Shown: piece by piece, positions 58,017-64,000 of the stretch
Layout of the letters: the number at the start of each line of letters is the position of its first letter
Position numbering within the stretch: position 1 is the stretch's first letter
Assembly (NCBI GenBank): GCA_029690005.1
Contig: CP121458.1
Coordinates: 1,860,001-1,924,000, forward strand
DNA: 64,000 nucleotides
DNA from: Prescottella defluvii
GTDB taxonomy: Bacteria > Actinomycetota > Actinomycetes > Mycobacteriales > Mycobacteriaceae
Direction of reading: 5' to 3'
Position numbers and translations under genes: made by a program
The notes under the pieces: generated by a model
Seen by the model: only the letters and a program-made list of their open reading frames with translations
Databases searched by the model: none
What the model was told of the DNA's origin: nothing

Positions 58017-59089
58017 AGCGACAGCTGCGAGGGGTGGCTGCGCCGCTCGTCAAACTGTTGGTCTTCGCGGTGATCACGATCATCGCGACGGGCTTTCTCG
58101 CATTGACGATCTCGAACTCCACCTCCACCGGAGGCACCCGGTTCAACGCCCGGTTCACCGACGTGACCTCGCTCAACAAGGGCGACGAGGTCCGCATCGC
58201 CGGTGTCCGCGTCGGCCAGGTGACGAAGATCGAGATCGTCGACGACCGCGAGGCACAGGTCGAGTTCGCGCTCACCGACCGGGACTGGCTGCCCGCCAGC
58301 ACGACCGCGACGATCCGGTTCCGCAACCTCGTCGGGCAGCGGTACATCGCGCTCGAGCAGGGCACCGGTCAGCAGGGATACAAGATGAACGCGGGGGAGA
58401 CGATCCCGCTGGACCGGACCAAGCCGGCCGTGAACCTCACGACGCTGTTCAACGGCTTCCGGCCGCTGTTCCAGACGCTCAGCGCCGACGACGTGAACAA
58501 GCTGTCGTACCAGATCATCCAGGTGTTCCAGGGGGAGGGCGGAACGATCGAGGAGCTCGTGGCGAACACCGCGTCCCTGACCAACACGATCGCCGACAAG
58601 GACAAGGTGATCGGCCAGCTGATCACCAACCTCAACCAGGTGCTCGACACCGTCAACAAGCGTGACGAGCAGGTGGACCAGCTGATCGTGAACACCGAGC
58701 GCCTGGTGAGCGGGCTGAATGCCGACCGCGGCGTGATCGGGCAGTCGGTGCAGTCGCTGTCGGATCTCACCAGCGCGACCGCCGATCTCCTGGTGCCGAC
58801 ACGACCGTCGATCCAGGGCTCGATCGCGGGCCTCAATACGCTGGCCGGACACGTCAACGAGCGATCCGCCGATGTGAACAAGGTGCTCGCGAATCTGCCG
58901 GTGAAGATGGAGAAGCTGGGCCGCGCCGGCAGCTACGGGTCGTGGTTCCAGTTCTACCTGTGCGGCATCGACATCGTCGCCGGGCCGGGCACGGCGCCGC
59001 AGCTCAACCTGCCGACGAACCTTCCGACGGTCAACCAGCCGATCTACACCAACGCGGCTCCCCGTTGCTACGCGGACGGTGGCCGATGA
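58013..59089 (+). CDS. MCE-family protein, MceB position
   Basis: 358 residues. N-terminal helix (LLVFAVITIIATGFLALTI), MCE domain (NARFTDVTSLNKGDEVRIAGVRVGQVTKIEIV, RFRNLVGQRYIALEQGTG), DUF3407-type helical part (TLFNGFRPLFQTLSADDVNKLSYQIIQVFQGEGG). The C-terminal segment ends with a cysteine pair region (YLCGIDIV and [10 protein letters not shown]). GTG start overlapping mceA. Confidence 0.92.
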   Translation: MKRQLRGVAAPLVKLLVFAVITIIATGFLALTISNSTSTGGTRFNARFTDVTSLNKGDEVRIAGVRVGQVTKIEIVDDREAQVEFALTDRDWLPASTTATIRFRNLVGQRYIALEQGTGQQGYKMNAGETIPLDRTKPAVNLTTLFNGFRPLFQTLSADDVNKLSYQIIQVFQGEGGTIEELVANTASLTNTIADKDKVIGQLITNLNQVLDTVNKRDEQVDQLIVNTERLVSGLNADRGVIGQSVQSLSDLTSATADLLVPTRPSIQGSIAGLNTLAGHVNERSADVNKVLANLPVKMEKLGRAGSYGSWFQFYLCGIDIVAGPGTAPQLNLPTNLPTVNQPIYTNAAPRCYADGGR

Positions 59090-60085
59090 CCAAGAAGCGC
59101 AATCCCGCAGTCACCGGCGGCCTCGGGATCCTCGTGATCCTGCTCGCCACCATGTCGGCGTTCTTCCTCGACAGCCTGCCGATCGTCGGCGCCGCCAATC
59201 GGTACACCGCCGAGTTCTCGGAGGCCGCGGGCCTCAAGCCCGGCAACGAGGTCCGCGTGGCCGGCGTGAAGATCGGCAAGGTCACCGACATCGACCTGGC
59301 CGGCGACCGAGTGCTCGTCACGTTCCAGACCAAGGACGCGTGGGTGGGCGACCAGACCACGGCGTCGATCCAGATCAAGACGATCCTGGGCAGAAGTACC
59401 TGGCCCTCGACCCGCGCGGCACCGAGGTGCTCGACCCGCGGACGCCGATCCCGCTCGAGCGGACCACGTCGCCGTACGACGTGATCGACGCGTTCAGCGA
59501 CGCGGCGACGACGCTCGAGCAGATCGACACGACGCAGCTGGCGTCGAGCTTCGAGGTGCTGTCGCAGTCCTTCGCGGGAACGCCCGACGAGATCCGAGGA
59601 TCGCTCGACGGTGTTGCCAGGCTGTCTGAGACGATCGCCAAACGCGACCAGGAGCTCGGGAAACTGTTCCAGGCGACCAAGCAGACGTCGCAGATTCTCG
59701 CGGATCGGAACGAGCAGTTCGAGAGATCCTCGCGAACGGCGGCACCTTGCTGGCGGAGCTCAACACCCGCCAGCAGGCCATCGGACAGCTGCTCACCAGC
59801 ACCCAGACGCTGTCGCGGGAGCTCACGGGACTGGTCGCGGACAACGAGGCCCAGATCACCCCGGCGCTCACGCAGTTGCAGGGCGTCATCGACATTCTCA
59901 ACGCGAACCAGCAGAACGTGAGCAAGTCGCTCGAGTATGCGGCGCCGTTCTACCGGATCTACGCCAACGTCCTCGGAAACGGTCGATGGTTCGACACCGT
60001 CGTGACGAACCTGACCCCGCCCGGGCTGCCGGACATCCCCGGATACCGCGAGCCGTTCCGCACCCTGGGGGTAACTGATGAGTGA
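59086..60085 (+). CDS. MCE-family protein, MceC position, reading frame interrupted twice
   Basis: ATG 59086 overlaps the mceB stop. N-terminal helix ([21 protein letters not shown]), MCE domain ([32 protein letters not shown]), [30 protein letters not shown], and coiled-coil ([21 protein letters not shown]). Breaks are at the GGG at 59388-59390 (joins IKTILG to QKYLALDP) and near 59722 (joins NEQFE to EILANGG); one added G each gives about 333 residues. Confidence 0.88.
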
Positions 60086-61330
60086 GGCTCCGGCAGGCAC
60101 CCGCCGATGGATTCCGGTGGCCCTGATCGCCGCGTTCGCCGTCGTGGTGGCCGGTGTGCTGTGGTGGGTGTTCCAGAACGCGGGAACCACCAAGATCACC
60201 GCCTACTTCGACAAGTCGGTGGGCATCTACGAGGGCTCCGACGTGCGCGTGCTCGGTGTGAAGGTCGGCAGTGTCGATTCGGTGGTCCCGCAAGGCGACC
60301 AGGTGCAGGTCACGATGACCGTCGAGCGCGGGGTCGACATCCCGGCCGACGCGAAGGCCGCTCAGGTGACGCCTTCGGTCGTCTCCGATCGCTACATCCA
60401 GCTCACGCCGGCCTATACGGGCGGCGAGAAGATGAGCCGCGATGCGACTATCCCCCGGGAGCGGACGGCGACGCCGGTCGAGGTCGACCAGCTGTACGCG
60501 AGCGTCACCCAGTTGTCGGAGGCGCTGGGCCCGAACGGTGCCAACAAGGACGGCGCGCTGTCGGACCTCGTCGACACGGCGGCGGCGAACCTGAACGGCA
60601 ACGGCGACGCGCTGGGCAACACGTTCACGCAGCTGTCGGCGGCGGCGCGCACGCTGTCGAACTCTCGCGCCGACATCTTCGACACCGTCAAGAACCTGCA
60701 GGTGTTCGTCAGCGCGCTCGCCGCGAACGACGCCCAGGTGCGCCAGTTCAACACCCAGCTGGCCGACCTGAGCGGGTTCCTGGCGGGGAGAAGACGAACC
60801 TGGGGCTGGCGCTCAACCAGCTGTCACTCGCGCTCGGCGACGTGGCCCGGTTCGTCGAGAACAATCGGGACCTGCTCGCGCAGAACCTCGACGGGCTCAC
60901 GACCGTCACCCGGACGGTGGCGGACCAGCGCGACGCGCTCGCGGAGGCGCTGGTGACGATTCCGCTGGCGGTCAGCAATCTGGTCAATGCGCACGATGCC
61001 GAGTCGGGCACGCTGCAGATGCGCGTCGACCTGCCGGATCTGCAGGATCCGTACGGACTGGGCTGCAAGCTCATCGACGTGGCGAAGCTGATGCCTGGCG
61101 ATCCGCGGTTCGAGGCGCTGGGGCGGCAGATGCAGCCGCTCATCGACAACTGCAAGGTCGTCACGGATCAGCTGACGGCCGGCGTGAAGACCCCGATGCT
61201 GAACCTGCCGCTCGGCATCCTGAGCGGCGACAACCAGCAGCGCGGTACCGTTCCGGGCACCGTCCCGGGCACGCCGTCGCCGCGGCTGGGCGGAACCCAG
61301 GGGGCACGCCGTGAGGACTCTGCGTACTAG
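60078..61330 (+). CDS. MCE-family protein, MceD position, reading frame interrupted
   Basis: About 417 residues. Helix [24 protein letters not shown] domain [53 protein letters not shown], long helical part ([36 protein letters not shown]), and a Thr/Pro-rich end. The break at the GGGG at 60785-60788 (add G) joins LSGFLAG to [11 protein letters not shown]. It overlaps both neighbours. Confidence 0.88.
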
Positions 61331-62567
61331 GACGGCCGCCGTCGCCGCGGGAATGTGCGTGCTTGCGATAGCTGCGACGGGATGCGCCTCGGGTGGGATC
61401 TACTCGGTCCCGCTGCCCGGCGGCGCCGACATCGGCAACGATCCGATGCACGTGAAGATCGAGTTCGACGACGTGCTCGATCTCGTGCCCCAGTCGACGG
61501 TCAAGGTCGACGGCGTTCCGGTGGGCCGCGTCGAGAGCATCGCGGTGGCGAACGACGGCTGGACCGCGCAGGTCGAGACTCTGGTCAACAGCTCGGTCGA
61601 CCTGCCGGCCAATGCGGTCGCCGAGGTGCAGCAGTCGAATCTGCTGGGCGAGAAGTTCATCGCGATCTCGGCGCCGGACGCGAACCCGTCCAACCAGCGG
61701 TTGGCGAGCGGCGACACGATCTCGGTGGGCCGCACCCGGCACGCCACCGACATCGAGCAGGTGCTCGGTGCGATGTCGCTGCTGCTCAACGGTGGCGGCG
61801 TCGCACAGTTGCAGCCGATCGTCTCGGAACTCGAGAAGGCACTCGATGGTCGGGAGACGAAGGTTCGTGGTCTGCTCGAGCAGGCGAACACCCTGATCGC
61901 GGGACTCGACGAGCAGCGCGACTCGATCACCCGCGCCCTGGACGGCCTGGACACGCTCAGTGCGCGCGTCGGTGACCAGACGGCCAAGCTTGAGAAGATC
62001 CTCGACGAACTGCCGCAGGGCGTGAACATCCTCGCCGAGCAGCGTCCGCAGCTGGTGCAGATGCTCACCCAGGTGGATCGGCTCGGTCAGGTGGGCACCG
62101 ACGTCATCAACGAGTCGAAGGACAACCTGATCGCCGATCTGCGGGCACTGCGGCCGACGCTGCAGCAGCTCGCGGACGCCACCCCGGACATCATCACGTC
62201 GGCGCCGATCGTGCCCACGTTCCCGTTCCCGGACTCGATCATCCCGTCGATCCACGGCGGCATGTCCAACGTGTTCCTGTCCATCGACCTGCAGATCGGT
62301 GACACCCTGTCGAACCTCGGCGTCGGCAAGGGGGACCCGGTGTACTACCCGCCGAAGTACGGTCCGCCGGTTCCGGTGAACCCGAGCAACCCGTACTACA
62401 ACGGCAACGGCGCGCGGCCGGGCTGGCCGACGGTGTCGCTGCTGCCGCTGCCGCCGATCGTGCCCAATCCGGTTCCGGCGCCCGGCACCTCTCCGGTGTC
62501 CGCACCGCTGACCGCGCAGCAGAACCCGTTCGATGCGTTCCTGAAGCAGCTGGGGGTGGGTGAGTAA
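61311..62567 (+). CDS. MCE-family lipoprotein, MceE position
   Basis: 418 residues. Lipoprotein signal with lipobox AATGC (AVAAGMCVLAIAATGCASGG), MCE domain MHVKIEFDDVLDLVPQSTVKVDGVPVGRVESI, EVQQSNLLGEKFIAIS, and helical segments (LLEQANTLIAGLDEQRDSITRALDGLDTL). The C-terminus is Pro/Tyr-rich. MceE members are lipid-anchored, as seen here. GTG start overlapping mceD by 20 bases. Confidence 0.92.
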   Translation: MRTLRTRTAAVAAGMCVLAIAATGCASGGIYSVPLPGGADIGNDPMHVKIEFDDVLDLVPQSTVKVDGVPVGRVESIAVANDGWTAQVETLVNSSVDLPANAVAEVQQSNLLGEKFIAISAPDANPSNQRLASGDTISVGRTRHATDIEQVLGAMSLLLNGGGVAQLQPIVSELEKALDGRETKVRGLLEQANTLIAGLDEQRDSITRALDGLDTLSARVGDQTAKLEKILDELPQGVNILAEQRPQLVQMLTQVDRLGQVGTDVINESKDNLIADLRALRPTLQQLADATPDIITSAPIVPTFPFPDSIIPSIHGGMSNVFLSIDLQIGDTLSNLGVGKGDPVYYPPKYGPPVPVNPSNPYYNGNGARPGWPTVSLLPLPPIVPNPVPAPGTSPVSAPLTAQQNPFDAFLKQLGVGE

Positions 62568-63815
62568 TGGTCTCGCGTCTGGCCAGGTGGCAGTTGGTGG
62601 CGTTCATCGTCGTCGCGGTACTCGGCATCAGCTACGTCGGTGCCAAGTACGTGCGGCTGGACACGCTGCTGGGGTTCGGTGAGTACCAGGTGGACGCGCA
62701 GCTCGCGAACTCCGGCGGCATCTTCACCAACGCCGAGGTGACGTACCGCGGGGTGCCCGTCGGCCGCGTCGGTGACCTCACGCTGACCGAGCACGGTGTG
62801 TCGGTCGCGCTCATGATCAACGACGGTGCGCCGAAGATCCCGGCGTCGGCGAGGGCCGTCGTCGCCAATCGGTCCGCGATCGGTGAGCAGTACGTGGACC
62901 TGCAGCCGGACACCGACGAGGGGCCCTACCTCACCGCCGGCTCGGTGATCACCCAACCGAACACGTCGACGCCGATTCCCGTCGAGGACCTGATCGGAAG
63001 TGTCGACAGCCTCGCGCGGTCGGTGCCGACCGACGCGCTGCACACCACCGTCGTGGAGCTGGGCAAGGCGCTCACCGGCAAGGGGAGGATCTGCAGGTCC
63101 TGGTCGATTCGCTCGGCCGGTTCACCGCGACCGCGAACGAGGCCCTGCCGCAGACGCTCGCGCTCGTCAGCGACGGCCGGACGGTGTTCGACACCCAGGC
63201 CGATCAGTCCGACGCGATCCGTCAGTTCAGCGACGGACTCCAGCAGGTGGCCGCGCAGCTGAAGTCGAGCGACCCCGACGTCCGCCGGTTGATCGGCACC
63301 GGGGCGGACGCCAGCGACACGGTCGGCAAGGTCGTGGCGAACAGTGGCGACGCTCTGACCGCGAATCTGACGAACCTGAACACGACGCTGACCACGCTCG
63401 CACCCCGGTCGATCGCGCTGCAGCCACTGTTCCAGTTCCTGCCGGCACTGTCGGCGGGCGCGTCGGACGTCGCGCCCGGCGATGGCACCATCCACTTCGG
63501 GCTCGTGCTCGAGACCAACAATCCGGTGCCGTGCACGCAGGGCTACGAGGGCACGCAGGAGATCCTCGCGCAGATGAAGGCCCAGAACCCGAACTTCGAC
63601 GACACCGTCGACGACTTCCCGTTCAACACGAAGGTGCGGTGCGCGGTCGCGCAGGGCAACCCGACCGGCGTCCGCAGCGCCGAACGCATCGTCTACGCCG
63701 ATCCGCGGACCCCGCAGCCGTGGACAGTACCCCCAAGACCGATCCCGACAAGTTGAACCTGAACCCGATCGCCACCCAGCTCGCGACCCTGATGGGCGTC
63801 GTGCCGGCCCGGTAG
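62567..63815 (+). CDS. MCE-family protein, MceF position, reading frame interrupted twice
   Basis: About 416 residues. Helix LVAFIVVAVLGISYVGAKYV, MCE domain YQVDAQLANSGGIFTNAEVTYRGVPVGRVGDLTL, ANRSAIGEQYVDLQPDTDEGPYL, helical part with FDTQADQSDAIRQFSDGLQQVAAQL. Breaks at the GGGG at 63082-63085 (joins LTGKG to EDLQVLVDSLGRF) and near 63725 (joins PQPWT to STPKTDPDKLNLNPIATQL). It closes the six-gene mce set; the ATG overlaps the mceE stop by one base. Confidence 0.87.
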
Positions 63816-63855
63816 CGGTCGGTGAGCATTCGTTACCCGAGAGTAAGGTTGCCGC

Positions 63856-64000
63856 GTGACGGACACCACGACCAAGAACAGCAAGACCCTCGTCGCGGCG
63901 ACCGTTGCGGTGGTCGTTCTCCTCGTCGGCGCCGTGGTGGCGGCCGGTTGGTTCGGTGTGGGATGGGCGCGGGCCGCGTTCGTGGAGAAGCCGAAGGCGG
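63856..64000 (+). CDS. Mce-associated membrane protein (partial, runs off the window)
   Basis: GTG 63856 opens VTDTTTKNSKTLVAATVAVVVLLVGAVVAAGWFGVGWARAAFV. A polar start and one transmembrane helix are followed by the beginning of a further domain. Position after mceF and this layout match Mam (Mce-associated membrane) proteins. No stop before 64000, so it is incomplete. Confidence 0.7.
   Translation, partial: MTDTTTKNSKTLVAATVAVVVLLVGAVVAAGWFGVGWARAAFVEKPKA

Noticed and set aside
53964..64000. The mce locus as a transferred virulence island
   Set aside because: Codon use and GC match the surroundings, and mkl keeps its conserved position after rplL; mce operons are common in non-pathogenic actinobacteria.

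Overview
The window is a high-GC chromosome segment from a mycolic-acid actinobacterium. It is most like Rhodococcus (including the R. equi/Prescottella group) and is not Mycobacterium. The evidence is the GC-rich third codon positions, the many GTG starts, the menaquinone genes including the MenJ-type reductase, the mycolate FAS-II dehydratase genes hadA/hadB, and the order rpmG-hadA-hadB-tRNA-secE-nusG-rplK-rplA...rplJ-rplL-mkl. That order matches the M. tuberculosis Rv0533c-Rv0655 neighbourhood in outline. Species cannot be fixed from sequence alone.

Layout. 0-6.7 kb: small conserved genes (DUF4229, a Cds1-like PLP enzyme, an SDR, a lipid acyltransferase behind a palindromic operator, a mini-pyrophosphatase, a YvlD-type membrane protein, a VOC protein) and menA. 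6.7-13.3 kb: a giant SARP/AfsR-type regulator convergent with a DrrAB-type drug exporter, then two paralogous secreted proteins. 13.5-17 kb: menE, two tandem DUF3349 genes, a small membrane protein and the phosphate transporter pitA. 17.5-23.2 kb: a Liv-type ABC importer (lipoprotein, fused double permease, two ATPases, a small membrane protein) ending in a strong terminator. 23.2-29.1 kb: a VOC protein, hypotheticals, a RecQ-like helicase bracketed by two copies of one hairpin repeat, an alpha/beta hydrolase and an acyltransferase-3/SGNH enzyme. 29.2-42.3 kb: menB, a thioesterase, menC, a siderophore-interacting protein with an IdeR-like box, menD, a PAP2 protein, menG, a LuxR-type ATPase regulator, menJ and the polyprenyl diphosphate synthase. 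42.4-46 kb: htpX, yajQ, tRNA-Tyr and an aldehyde dehydrogenase. 46-53.8 kb: translation and secretion genes with tRNA-Thr, -Met and -Trp, hadAB and an L10-type leader. 53.8-64 kb: mkl followed directly by a full yrbEAB-mceABCDEF lipid importer operon and the start of a Mce-associated gene, behind a promoter whose spacer carries a palindrome.

How the genes work together. Most of the cluster concerns the cell envelope and respiration: menaquinone head-group and tail synthesis (menA, B, C, D, E, G, J and the prenyl synthase), mycolate elongation (hadAB), lipid import (mkl-mce), and protein secretion and translation.

Data quality. About forty single-base indels interrupt some 23 genes, many of them core genes. 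Nearly all are repaired by adding one G or C to a short G/C run. I read these as sequencing or assembly errors and list each such gene as one CDS spanning the break, with the position of the break. No CRISPR array, insertion sequence, prophage or attachment site was seen.
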